Assembly (NCBI RefSeq): GCF_001894825.1
Contig: NZ_BCWY01000084.1
Location: 1 to 40,435 of the forward strand
Direction: 5' to 3'
Source of the DNA: Rhodococcus jostii NBRC 16295
GTDB taxonomy: Bacteria > Actinomycetota > Actinomycetes > Mycobacteriales > Mycobacteriaceae
DNA: 40,435 bases
Below, piece after piece: positions 8,255-16,015 of the stretch; the first letter of the stretch is position 1; the number at the start of each line of letters is the position of its first letter. The translations under genes were made by a program, and so were the position numbers. A model generated the notes under the pieces. That model saw only the letters and a list, made by a program, of their open reading frames with translations, was not told where the DNA came from and made no database searches.

Positions 8255-10030
8255 TTGCCACAGTCACGCACTCATTCGCGTACCGCTACCAAACACATCT
8301 TCGTGAGCGGCGGCGTCGCCTCCTCACTCGGCAAGGGCCTCACAGCCTCGAGCCTCGGGCAATTGCTGACCGCGCGGGGAATGCGCGTGACCATGCAGAA
8401 ACTGGATCCGTATCTCAACGTCGATCCGGGCACGATGAACCCGTTCCAGCACGGCGAAGTGTTCGTCACCGAGGACGGTGCCGAGACCGACCTCGACGTC
8501 GGCCACTACGAACGTTTCCTCGACCGCGACCTGTCCGGTCAGGCGAATGTGACCACCGGCCAGGTGTATTCGACCGTCATCGCCAAGGAACGTCGCGGCG
8601 AATACCTGGGCGACACCGTCCAGGTCATTCCGCACATCACGGACGAGATCAAGAGCCGCATCCTGGCGATGAGCGGTCCGGACCTCCAAGGGCACCGCCC
8701 CGACGTCGTCATCACGGAGATCGGTGGCACCGTGGGCGACATCGAGTCGCAGCCGTTCCTCGAGGCGGCACGTCAGGTGCGTCACGACGTCGGACGCGAC
8801 AACGTCTTCTTCCTCCACGTCTCCCTGGTCCCGTACCTGGCGCCGTCGGGTGAGCTCAAGACGAAGCCGACCCAGCACTCGGTTGCCGCGCTGCGGAACA
8901 TCGGTATCCAGCCGGACGCCCTGATCCTGCGCTGCGACCGCGAGGTCCCCCCGGGCCTGAAGAACAAGATCGCGCTCATGTGCGACGTCGACGTCGACGG
9001 CTGCATCTCGACTCCCGACGCCCCCTCGATCTACGACATCCCGAAGGTATTGCACAGCGAGGGCCTCGACGCGTACGTCGTGCGCCAGCTGGGTCTTCCG
9101 TTCCGCGACGTCGACTGGACGGTGTGGGGGAACCTGCTCGAGCGCGTCCACCAGCCCCGCGAGACTGTCCGGATCGCCCTGGTCGGGAAGTACGTCGACC
9201 TGCCGGACGCTTACCTGTCCGTCACCGAGGCGCTCCGCGCCGGCGGATTCGCGAACCGCTCGAAGGTCGAGATCTCCTGGGTGCCGTCGGACGCGTGCGA
9301 GACGGAGGCCGGAGCGCAGGCCGCGCTCGGTGACGTCGACGGCGTGCTGATTCCCGGCGGCTTCGGCATCCGCGGTATCGAGGGCAAGCTCGGCGCGATC
9401 CGGTATGCCCGCCACCGGAAGATCCCGCTGCTCGGACTGTGCCTCGGACTTCAGTGCGTCGTGATCGAGGCCGCGCGCAGCGTGGGTCTCGACGACGCCA
9501 ACTCCGCCGAGTTCGAGCCCGAGACCACGCACCCCGTGATCTCGACGATGGCCGACCAGGAAGACGTCATCGCCGGCGAGGCGGACCTCGGCGGCACGAT
9601 GCGCCTCGGCGCGTACCCGGCCGTTCTGACGAAGGGCTCGGTCGTCGCCAGGGCGTACGGCAGCGAAGAGGTGTCGGAGCGTCACCGTCATCGCTACGAG
9701 GTCAACAACGCGTACCGCGACCGGATCGCGAAGAGCGGACTCCGGTTCAGTGGGACCTCTCCTGACGGTCACCTCGTCGAGTTCGTGGAATACCCGGCCG
9801 ACCAGCACCCCTTCTTCGTCGCGACGCAGGCGCATCCCGAGCTGAAGAGCCGTCCGACGCGTCCGCACCCGCTGTTCGCGGCGTTCGTCGACGCCGCGCT
9901 GAAGCACAAGCTCGAAGAGCGTCTTCCCGTGGACGTGCACGGCGAGGAGCGTGCGAACGCTGCCGTCGCCGACGAACTCGAAGAGTCCGCCGACCGCGAC
10001 GAGGTCGCGTCGGTCGACAGCGCCGGATAG
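8255..10030 (+). CDS. pyrG: CTP synthase
   Basis: About 591 aa; converts UTP to CTP with glutamine as nitrogen donor. The N-terminal synthetase domain carries the P-loop GGVASSLGKG and the UTP/CTP-binding GEVFVTEDGAETDLDVGHYE. The C-terminal class I glutaminase domain has nucleophile Cys396 in GLCLGLQC, with the His and Glu of the triad in HPEL. A TTG start at 8255 is preferred: GGGAG at 8245-8249 is well placed, and the protein then begins with the short PQSRTHSRTATKH tail usual for the family. No good ATG or GTG lies nearby. A 141-bp gap separates it from steB, so it may have its own promoter. Confidence 0.95.
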   Translation: MPQSRTHSRTATKHIFVSGGVASSLGKGLTASSLGQLLTARGMRVTMQKLDPYLNVDPGTMNPFQHGEVFVTEDGAETDLDVGHYERFLDRDLSGQANVTTGQVYSTVIAKERRGEYLGDTVQVIPHITDEIKSRILAMSGPDLQGHRPDVVITEIGGTVGDIESQPFLEAARQVRHDVGRDNVFFLHVSLVPYLAPSGELKTKPTQHSVAALRNIGIQPDALILRCDREVPPGLKNKIALMCDVDVDGCISTPDAPSIYDIPKVLHSEGLDAYVVRQLGLPFRDVDWTVWGNLLERVHQPRETVRIALVGKYVDLPDAYLSVTEALRAGGFANRSKVEISWVPSDACETEAGAQAALGDVDGVLIPGGFGIRGIEGKLGAIRYARHRKIPLLGLCLGLQCVVIEAARSVGLDDANSAEFEPETTHPVISTMADQEDVIAGEADLGGTMRLGAYPAVLTKGSVVARAYGSEEVSERHRHRYEVNNAYRDRIAKSGLRFSGTSPDGHLVEFVEYPADQHPFFVATQAHPELKSRPTRPHPLFAAFVDAALKHKLEERLPVDVHGEERANAAVADELEESADRDEVASVDSAG

Positions 10031-10044
10031 GAGCGACACGGAGC

Positions 10045-10713
10045 ATGACCGACACCGGCCGGCACGAATTCGCGACGCTCGATTCACGCACCGTCTACAG
10101 CGGCGCCATCCTCGCCCTGCGAGTGGATCACGTCGCGATGCCGGACGGACGGACAGCGGAACGTGAGGTCGTCGAGCATCACGGGGCAGTCGCCGTCGTG
10201 GTGCTCGACGACGAGGACCGGGTCGTCCTCATCCACCAGTACCGGCACCCGGTGGGACGCCGGTTGTGGGAGATCCCGGCCGGCCTGCTCGACGAACCGG
10301 GGGAGGACCCCGTCGACGCCGCCGCACGCGAGCTGGCGGAGGAGACCGGACTCGGGGCCCGTCGCTGGTCCGTTCTCGTGGATGTCGTTCTTTCACCCGG
10401 GTTCACGGACGAGTCCGTGCGCGTGTTCCTCGCCCAGGATCTGTACGAGGTGGACCGGCCCGACCCCGAGGACGAGGAGGCCGACCTCGAGATCGAGCGG
10501 ATTCCGCTCGACGAGGTCGTGTCGATGGTGTCGAACGGGACCATCGTCAACGCGACTGCCGTGTCCGGGGTGATGGCTCTCGCCGCCGCCCGGTCGCGCC
10601 CAGGCGGTCTCGGCGAACTCCGCGACGTAACCGCACCGTGGGTCGATCGCCCCGAGAGGTTCGGCGAGAGGAAACGCGCACGCGCCGCCGGGGACGAAAC
10701 CGCGCGAGCATGA
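10045..10713 (+). CDS. NUDIX hydrolase, probable ADP-ribose pyrophosphatase (Rv1700-like)
   Basis: A 222-aa NUDIX hydrolase. The box region is GLLDEPGEDPVDAAARELAE, with RELAEETGL matching the REUxEExGU core; the first glycine of the classic pattern is shifted by one residue, as in mycobacterial Rv1700, an ADP-ribose pyrophosphatase. QYRHPVGRRLWEIPAG upstream of the box is typical of the ADPRase subgroup. ATG 10045 follows AGGAGCGACACGG. The gene sits between pyrG and xerD with 14-bp and 1-bp gaps, the same order as Rv1699-Rv1701. The likely role is clearing ADP-ribose and related nucleotides. Confidence 0.9.
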   Translation: MTDTGRHEFATLDSRTVYSGAILALRVDHVAMPDGRTAEREVVEHHGAVAVVVLDDEDRVVLIHQYRHPVGRRLWEIPAGLLDEPGEDPVDAAARELAEETGLGARRWSVLVDVVLSPGFTDESVRVFLAQDLYEVDRPDPEDEEADLEIERIPLDEVVSMVSNGTIVNATAVSGVMALAAARSRPGGLGELRDVTAPWVDRPERFGERKRARAAGDETARA

Positions 10714-10714
10714 C

Positions 10715-11641
10715 GTGGTGATGACGCGGCAGGTGGATTCGTACCTCGACCACATGGCCGTCGAACGCGGAGCCGCCCGCAACACCCTCGGTTCGTATCG
10801 CCGCGACCTCGAGCGGTACACGCAGTTCCTCGCGGACCGGGGCGTCACCGACATCGGCCGGGTCCGGGAGCAGGACGTCAGTGATTTCGTCATCGCTCTG
10901 CGGACCGGCGACCCCGCCCGCGAACTGCCTCCGCTGGCCGCGAGCTCCGCAGCCCGCGCCCTGATCGCGGTGCGCGGATTCCACCGATTCGCCGCCGCGG
11001 AAGGCGTGATCGCCGTGGACGTGGCGCGCGACGTCCGGCCGCCGTCACCAGCCAAACGGCTCCCCAAGTCGCTGCCGGTGAACGAGGTGCTGGCGCTGCT
11101 CGAGGCAGTCGGAGGTACCGGTCCCGCGGACGGACCGCGTGCCGTCCGTGACCGCGCACTGCTCGAGCTGCTGTACTCGACCGGTTCCCGCATCTCCGAG
11201 GCCGTCGGACTGGACGTCGACGACATCGACACCGAGACCCGGTCGGTGCTGCTGCGCGGCAAGGGCGGCAAGCAGCGGGTGGTGCCGGTGGGGCGACCCG
11301 CTGTCGAGTCCCTCGACGCCTACCTGATCCGGGGCCGGCCGGCGCTCGTGTCCAGGGGAACACCCGCCCTGTTCCTCAATGTGCGCGGCGGACGGTTGTC
11401 CCGCCAGAGTGCGTGGAAGGTGTTGCAGACGGCCGCGGACGCCGCCGGCATCACCGCCGCGGTGTCACCGCACACACTGCGGCACTCGTTCGCGACGCAC
11501 CTGCTGGACGGCGGCGCCGACGTCCGGGTCGTCCAGGAGCTGCTGGGGCATGCGTCGGTCACGACCACACAGATATATACGCTGGTGACAGTGGGTGCGC
11601 TGCGCGAGGTGTGGGCCGGCGCGCACCCCCGGGCGCGCTGA
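10715..11641 (+). CDS. xerD: Tyrosine recombinase XerD
   Basis: A 308-aa site-specific recombinase resolving chromosome dimers at dif with XerC and FtsK. The N-terminal core-binding domain spans about 1-105. Catalytic residues of the C-terminal domain are all visible: Arg159 (TGSRISEAVGL), Lys183 in RGKGGKQR, His253 and Arg256 (HTLRHSFATHLL), His279 (LLGHASVTTT) and Tyr288 (QIYT). Adjacent starts at GTG 10715, GTG 10718 and ATG 10721 cannot be separated; the first lies 1 base after the NUDIX stop. Position beside pyrG, parA and scpAB shows a housekeeping XerD rather than a phage integrase. Confidence 0.94.
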   Translation: MVMTRQVDSYLDHMAVERGAARNTLGSYRRDLERYTQFLADRGVTDIGRVREQDVSDFVIALRTGDPARELPPLAASSAARALIAVRGFHRFAAAEGVIAVDVARDVRPPSPAKRLPKSLPVNEVLALLEAVGGTGPADGPRAVRDRALLELLYSTGSRISEAVGLDVDDIDTETRSVLLRGKGGKQRVVPVGRPAVESLDAYLIRGRPALVSRGTPALFLNVRGGRLSRQSAWKVLQTAADAAGITAAVSPHTLRHSFATHLLDGGADVRVVQELLGHASVTTTQIYTLVTVGALREVWAGAHPRAR

Positions 11642-11690
11642 CCCAACGCGTGTCGAGGGGAAATTTCACGGTACGAAGCGGTAGCGTTCG

Positions 11691-11696
11691 TATAAC
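11691..11696 (+). promoter_or_regulatory. Candidate -10 element for the parA-scpAB operon
   Basis: TATAAC at 11691-11696 matches five of six bases of the TATAAT consensus, in the 58 bp before the first usable parA start. A TTCACG lies upstream at 11665-11670, but its spacing (20 bp) is long, so the -35 is weak. A transcript starting near 11703 would exclude the GTG at 11700 and leave a leader of about 42 bases to GTG 11745. Confidence 0.4.
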
Positions 11697-11744
11697 GATG
11701 TGAGATCGGCAGCGACCATCGAGAGAACAGGGGATCATCGGACC

Positions 11745-12707
11745 GTGGTGACACCGCAGCCGCCAGCGGCGGAGTCAGAGCACTCGCAACTGGAGGGCGA
11801 CATGTTCGACGCGCGGCAGACCGGTACCGCAGCCTTGTTCGAAGAGAACGACGCTGCGGTAGTTCAGGGTGAGCTCGGGCCCACGGGGCGCCCGACGCGT
11901 GAGGTGCCGGAACCGGCCCCGCTGCCTTCTCACGGCCCCGCCAAGATCATCGCGATGTGCAACCAGAAGGGCGGCGTCGGCAAGACGACGTCGACCATCA
12001 ACCTGGGTGCATCACTCGCCGAGTACGGTAGGCGCGTCCTGCTCGTCGACCTCGACCCGCAGGGCGCCCTGTCCGCAGGTCTCGGAGTGGCGCACAACGA
12101 TCTCGAACTGACCGTCCACAACCTGCTCGTCGAACCCCGCGTCTCGATCGACGACGTCCTGATGCGGACCAGGGTCGAGGGCCTCGACCTTCTGCCCAGC
12201 AACATCGACCTGTCGGCGGCGGAGATCCAGCTCGTCACCGAGGTCGGCCGGGAGCAGACGCTCGGGCGGGTGCTGCATCCCGTCCTCGACCGGTACGACT
12301 ACGTCCTCATCGACTGCCAGCCGTCGCTCGGTCTGCTCACGGTCAACGCGCTTGCGTGCGCGGATTCGGTGATCATCCCGATGGAGTGCGAGTACTTCAG
12401 CCTGCGCGGCCTGGCGTTGCTCAACGACACGGTCGAGAAGGTCCACGACCGGCTCAATCCGCGACTGGTACTCGCCGGCATCGTCGTGACGATGTTCGAC
12501 TCGCGGACCCTGCATGCCCGCGAGGTGATGGCCCGGGTGGTGGAGGTGTTCGGTGACCTCGTGTACGACACCGTGATCAACCGCACCGTGCGGTTCCCCG
12601 AGACCTCGGTCGCCGGGGAGCCGATCACCACCTGGGCGCCGAAGTCGACCGGCGCCGAGGCGTACCGTGCGCTGGCACGCGAGGTCATTCACCGGTCCGG
12701 CCGGTAA
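11745..12707 (+). CDS. ParA/Soj-type chromosome-partitioning ATPase (Rv1708-like)
   Basis: About 320 aa. A 60-residue variable, proline-rich N-terminal tail precedes a deviant Walker A ATPase domain: CNQKGGVGKTTSTINLG, LLVDLDPQGALSAGLG (A' motif) and YVLIDCQPSLGLLTVNAL (Walker B region). No parB lies next to it, so it is an orphan ParA. Its neighbours scpA and scpB make the condensin partner proteins, which suggests a role in chromosome organisation. The start is uncertain: GTG 11745 has AGGGGA 9 bases upstream, ATG 11802 has GGAGG 5 bases upstream, and GTG 11700 is probably upstream of the transcript start. It ends directly against scpA (TAA then GTG). Confidence 0.88.
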   Translation: MVTPQPPAAESEHSQLEGDMFDARQTGTAALFEENDAAVVQGELGPTGRPTREVPEPAPLPSHGPAKIIAMCNQKGGVGKTTSTINLGASLAEYGRRVLLVDLDPQGALSAGLGVAHNDLELTVHNLLVEPRVSIDDVLMRTRVEGLDLLPSNIDLSAAEIQLVTEVGREQTLGRVLHPVLDRYDYVLIDCQPSLGLLTVNALACADSVIIPMECEYFSLRGLALLNDTVEKVHDRLNPRLVLAGIVVTMFDSRTLHAREVMARVVEVFGDLVYDTVINRTVRFPETSVAGEPITTWAPKSTGAEAYRALAREVIHRSGR

Positions 12708-13595
12708 GTGGTGGATACGCAGGACATTCCGGCTCCACCGCAGACCGAGAATTCGCAGACCGAGAATTCGCAGACCGGGGACTCGAAGATCGAGGAACCT
12801 CGGACCGCGGTCAAGCCCGGTTTCCGGGTCACGCTGCGGAACTTCGAGGGACCGTTCGATCTGCTCCTCACCCTCATCAACCAGCGGCAGCTGGACGTGA
12901 CGGAAGTCGCGCTGCACCAGGTGACGGACGATTTCATCGCCTACACCCGGACACTCGGCGCCGAGATGGAACTCGATCAGACCACCGAGTTCCTGGTGGT
13001 CGCCGCGACCTTGCTGGACCTGAAGGCGGCCCGGCTGCTGCCCGCCGGGCAGGTGGAGGACGCGGAGGACCTTGCGCTCCTCGAGGCGCGTGACCTGCTC
13101 TTCGCCCGGTTGCTGCAGTACCGCGCGTACAAGCAGGTGGCGCAACTGTTCGGCGAACTCGAGGCGGCCGCGCTGCGCCGGTACCCGCGTTCGGTGGCAC
13201 TGGAGGACCACTTCACCCAGTTGCTGCCCGAAGTGTTGCTCGGCGTCGACCCGCAGCGGTTCGCGGAGATCGCCGCGACCGTGTTCACGCCCCGTCCGAA
13301 ACCCACGGTAGGACTCGACCACCTGCACGACATGCATGCGGTGTCGGTGCCCGAACAAGCGGCGCGGATGCTGGAGCTGCTTCGCGAACGCGGAGCCGGG
13401 GAGTGGGCGAGCTTCGGCGACCTGGTCTCGGAGTGTGAGGTGACCGCCCTGATCGTGGCAAGATTTCTCGCGCTGCTCGAGCTGTATCGGGAGCAGTCGG
13501 TGCTGTTCGAGCAGCCGGAGCCGCTCGGGGAACTGTTGGTGAGCTGGACCGGGGAGGGCACGGTCGCCCCGGTGACCGAGGAGGATTACGGATGA
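12708..13595 (+). CDS. scpA: Segregation and condensation protein ScpA
   Basis: A 295-aa kleisin that bridges SMC heads and binds ScpB. The N-terminal SMC-neck-binding helix region begins at FRVTLRNFEGPFDLLLTLIN (about 42-61), with the typical TEFLVVAATLLDLKAARLLP segment after it. The C-terminal winged-helix region ends with FLALLELYREQSVLFEQPEP. The first 35 residues are an extension that includes three copies of a QT(E/G)(N/D)S pentapeptide. GTG 12708 immediately follows the parA stop. The stop overlaps scpB by 4 bp. Confidence 0.93.
   Translation: MVDTQDIPAPPQTENSQTENSQTGDSKIEEPRTAVKPGFRVTLRNFEGPFDLLLTLINQRQLDVTEVALHQVTDDFIAYTRTLGAEMELDQTTEFLVVAATLLDLKAARLLPAGQVEDAEDLALLEARDLLFARLLQYRAYKQVAQLFGELEAAALRRYPRSVALEDHFTQLLPEVLLGVDPQRFAEIAATVFTPRPKPTVGLDHLHDMHAVSVPEQAARMLELLRERGAGEWASFGDLVSECEVTALIVARFLALLELYREQSVLFEQPEPLGELLVSWTGEGTVAPVTEEDYG
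12741..12785 (+). repeat. Three-copy 15-bp in-frame tandem repeat in scpA
   Basis: The unit CAGACCGAGAATTCG occurs at 12741-12755 and 12756-12770; a diverged third copy (CAGACCGGGGACTCG) is at 12771-12785. It encodes QTENS-QTENS-QTGDS near residues 12-26 of ScpA. Copy number can change without a frameshift, so the tail is probably a flexible linker. Confidence 0.9.
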
Positions 13596-14284
13596 GTTCG
13601 GCCCCGTTCGACGAGTCGGACGACCAGGGCGGCGTCGACGCGGAACCCGAGCTGTCGGACACCGAACTCGAAGCGGTACTCGAGTCGCTGCTGCTGATCG
13701 TCGACTCTCCCGCCGGAGCGGACCAGCTCGCCTCCGCGACCGGCGCGTCTGTGAATCGCATCACGGAGACACTGAACCGCATGTCCGCCGAGCTCACCGC
13801 CCGGGGAAGCGGGATGGACCTCCGATATGCCGGTGACGGTTGGCGTCTCTACACCCGCACCGCGCATGCGCCCTATGTGGAGCGGCTCCTGCTCGACGGC
13901 GCCCGTTCCAAACTGACGAGGGCGGCGTTGGAAACTCTGGCCGTGGTGGCATACCGTCAACCGTTGACCCGCGCACGGATCAGTGCGGTGCGCGGCGTCA
14001 ACGTGGATGGTGTGGTGCGCACACTTCTCGCTCGCGGATTGATCGCCGAAGCCGGCGTCGATCCCGATACCAACGCCACGCAGTATTCGACGACGGAGCT
14101 CTTCCTGGAACGGCTCGGCTTGGCGTCTCTCGCCGATCTTCCCGCCTTGGCTCCGCTGTTGCCGGACGTGGATCTGATAGATGACATCAGTGAGAGTCTG
14201 GAATCTGATCCACGATTTGCGAGAATGAATAAAGCTACGGCTTCCACAGAAGAGTTGGACACCGGGCTGGACACCGAAGACTGA
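13592..14284 (+). CDS. scpB: Segregation and condensation protein ScpB
   Basis: A 230-aa protein with two winged-helix domains (LSDTELEAVLESLLLIVDSP start; LTRAALETLAVVAYRQPLTR in the middle; the VNVDGVVRTLLARGLIAEAG recognition-helix region). It dimerises and binds ScpA in the SMC complex. An acidic 20-residue start and an acidic, Thr/Glu-rich tail after about residue 200 flank the conserved part. ATG 13592 overlaps the scpA stop (ATGA), indicating coupled translation and stoichiometric synthesis. Confidence 0.94.
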   Translation: MSSAPFDESDDQGGVDAEPELSDTELEAVLESLLLIVDSPAGADQLASATGASVNRITETLNRMSAELTARGSGMDLRYAGDGWRLYTRTAHAPYVERLLLDGARSKLTRAALETLAVVAYRQPLTRARISAVRGVNVDGVVRTLLARGLIAEAGVDPDTNATQYSTTELFLERLGLASLADLPALAPLLPDVDLIDDISESLESDPRFARMNKATASTEELDTGLDTED

Positions 14285-14300
14285 CAGGGATAGTACAAAA

Positions 14301-15329
14301 GTGAAGAAACCCGCTCGCCGAGATGGCACACCGGATCGCAACAACAAGAAGCAGCGCCCCACCAGGTCGGAGACCGGAGGGCGCTCGGACAGGGCTGAGA
14401 CCGGTCATCGATCAGGTCGGCCCGACGCCGCGAAAGGCAAGCCCGGCAGGCCCGACCCTGCCGCGAAGAACAAGCGTGGCAAACCCAAGTCGGCCAAGCC
14501 GCAACGCGCCCAGGCCCAGGCGCCGAAGGTCAGCAACGCCAAGCCGGCCCGGCACCAGTACGCCGACGCCGATCGGCCGGCGGGACCCCCGCAGGGCGAC
14601 GGCATGCGGTTGCAGAAGGTTCTGGCGCAGGCCGGAGTCGCTTCGCGTCGCGCGGCCGAAGAACTGATTTCCCAGGGTCGCGTCGAGGTCGACGGCCGTA
14701 TCGTCATCGAGCAGGGACTGCGCATCGACCCCGAGAACGCGGTCGTGCGTGTCGACGGTATCCGCGTCGTCGTGCAGAAGGATCTCGTCCACCTCGCACT
14801 GAACAAGCCCCGCGGCTGGCAGTCGACGATGTCGGACGACCTCGGTCGCCCCTGCGTCGGCGACATCGTCTCGGAGCGCGTCGCCGCCGGTCAGCGGTTG
14901 TTCCACGTCGGTCGACTGGATGCCGACACCGAGGGTCTGCTGCTGCTCACCAACGACGGCGATCTGGCGCATCGACTGATGCACCCCTCGTTCGAGGTGT
15001 CGAAGACGTATCTGGCGACCGTGTCGGGCGCCCTCGAACGCGGTGTCGGAAAGAAGCTCAAGGAGGGCGTCGAGCTCGAGGACGGACCGGCGAAGGTCGA
15101 CACGTTCACGCTCCTCGACATCAACGAGGGCAAGTCGCTGGTGCGCGTCACGCTGCACGAAGGTCGCAAGCACATCGTGCGCCGCCTGTTCGACGCCGTG
15201 GGTCACCCCGTGATCCGGCTCGTCCGGACGGATATCGGTGCGGTCGCTCTCGGCGATCAGCGTCCCGGCACGCTGCGGGTCCTCGGTCGCGGCGAGGTCG
15301 GCGGACTCTACGGGGCGGTGGGCCTGTGA
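14301..15329 (+). CDS. RluB/RsuA-family rRNA pseudouridine synthase with basic N-terminal extension
   Basis: A 342-aa protein with three parts. Residues 1 to about 95 are a Lys/Arg/Pro/Ala-rich disordered tail (KPGRPDPAAKNKRGKPKS), probably binding rRNA. An S4 domain follows (MRLQKVLAQAGVASRRAAEE), then the pseudouridine-synthase fold with its catalytic Asp in GRLDADTEGLLLLTNDGDLA. The EGRKHIVRRLF motif is typical of the RsuA/RluB/E/F family. It is the equivalent of Rv1711. GTG 14301 lies 16 bp after scpB, and the stop overlaps cmk by 4 bp. The exact rRNA position modified cannot be read from the sequence; 23S near U2605 is the usual RluB target. Confidence 0.9.
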   Translation: MKKPARRDGTPDRNNKKQRPTRSETGGRSDRAETGHRSGRPDAAKGKPGRPDPAAKNKRGKPKSAKPQRAQAQAPKVSNAKPARHQYADADRPAGPPQGDGMRLQKVLAQAGVASRRAAEELISQGRVEVDGRIVIEQGLRIDPENAVVRVDGIRVVVQKDLVHLALNKPRGWQSTMSDDLGRPCVGDIVSERVAAGQRLFHVGRLDADTEGLLLLTNDGDLAHRLMHPSFEVSKTYLATVSGALERGVGKKLKEGVELEDGPAKVDTFTLLDINEGKSLVRVTLHEGRKHIVRRLFDAVGHPVIRLVRTDIGAVALGDQRPGTLRVLGRGEVGGLYGAVGL

Positions 15330-16015
15330 GTACCTCGTCGTTGATCGTCGCGATGGACGGTCCGTCCGGAACCGGGAAGTCGAGCGTCTCGCGTCTGCTG
15401 GCGCAGCGGCTCGGCGCACGGTACCTCGACACCGGCGCCATGTACCGGATCGCCACGCTGCACGCACTGCGCAAGGGTGTGGATCTCACCGATCCCGACG
15501 CCATCGCCGACGCGACAGCTGGTCTGCCGTGGTCGATCGGCACCGACCCGACGCGCGAGCAGGTGCTGCTCGACGGTGAGGACGTGGGGGAGGAGATCCG
15601 CGGTGACGCGGTGACCAAGGCCGTCTCCGCCGTCTCCGCGGTCCCGGTCGTGCGCGCACTGCTCGTCGAGGCGCAGCGCCGGCTCACCGGCGAGGCCGAG
15701 CGGATTGTCGTCGAAGGCCGGGACATCGGCACCGTGGTGCTCCCGGACGCCGACGTGAAGATCTACCTGACCGCCTCGGCGGAAGCCCGGGCCCAGCGCC
15801 GAAATGCGCAAAATCTCGCGGAAGGGCGAGGCGACGACTATGCGGCCGTACTGGCCGACGTGCAGCGTCGTGACCACCTCGACTCCACGCGCGCCGTGTC
15901 GCCGCTGCGGCCGGCCGACGATTCTGTGCTGGTCGACACCAGCGAACTCGGAATCGACGACGTGATCGGCAGGTTGCTGCTGGTGGTAAGCGACAGAAGT
16001 GGAGCAGGGCAGTGA
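15326..16015 (+). CDS. cmk: Cytidylate kinase
   Basis: A 229-aa (d)CMP kinase. The P-loop is GPSGTGKSS (12-20); the CMP-binding segment YLDTGAMYRIATLHAL and the GRDIGTVVLPDADVKIYLTA motif follow, then the lid with SAEARAQRRNAQ. It supplies CDP from CMP released by lipid and RNA turnover, complementing CTP synthase encoded 5 kb upstream. GTG 15326 overlaps the pseudouridine synthase stop, and the cmk stop overlaps der. The rlu-cmk-der order is conserved from actinobacteria to Firmicutes. Confidence 0.95.
   Translation: MSTSSLIVAMDGPSGTGKSSVSRLLAQRLGARYLDTGAMYRIATLHALRKGVDLTDPDAIADATAGLPWSIGTDPTREQVLLDGEDVGEEIRGDAVTKAVSAVSAVPVVRALLVEAQRRLTGEAERIVVEGRDIGTVVLPDADVKIYLTASAEARAQRRNAQNLAEGRGDDYAAVLADVQRRDHLDSTRAVSPLRPADDSVLVDTSELGIDDVIGRLLLVVSDRSGAGQ

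Noticed and set aside
10715..11641. XerD as the integrase of a mobile element
   Set aside because: It lies in the conserved pyrG-NUDIX-xerD-parA-scpAB order and matches chromosomal XerD; no attachment sites are seen.
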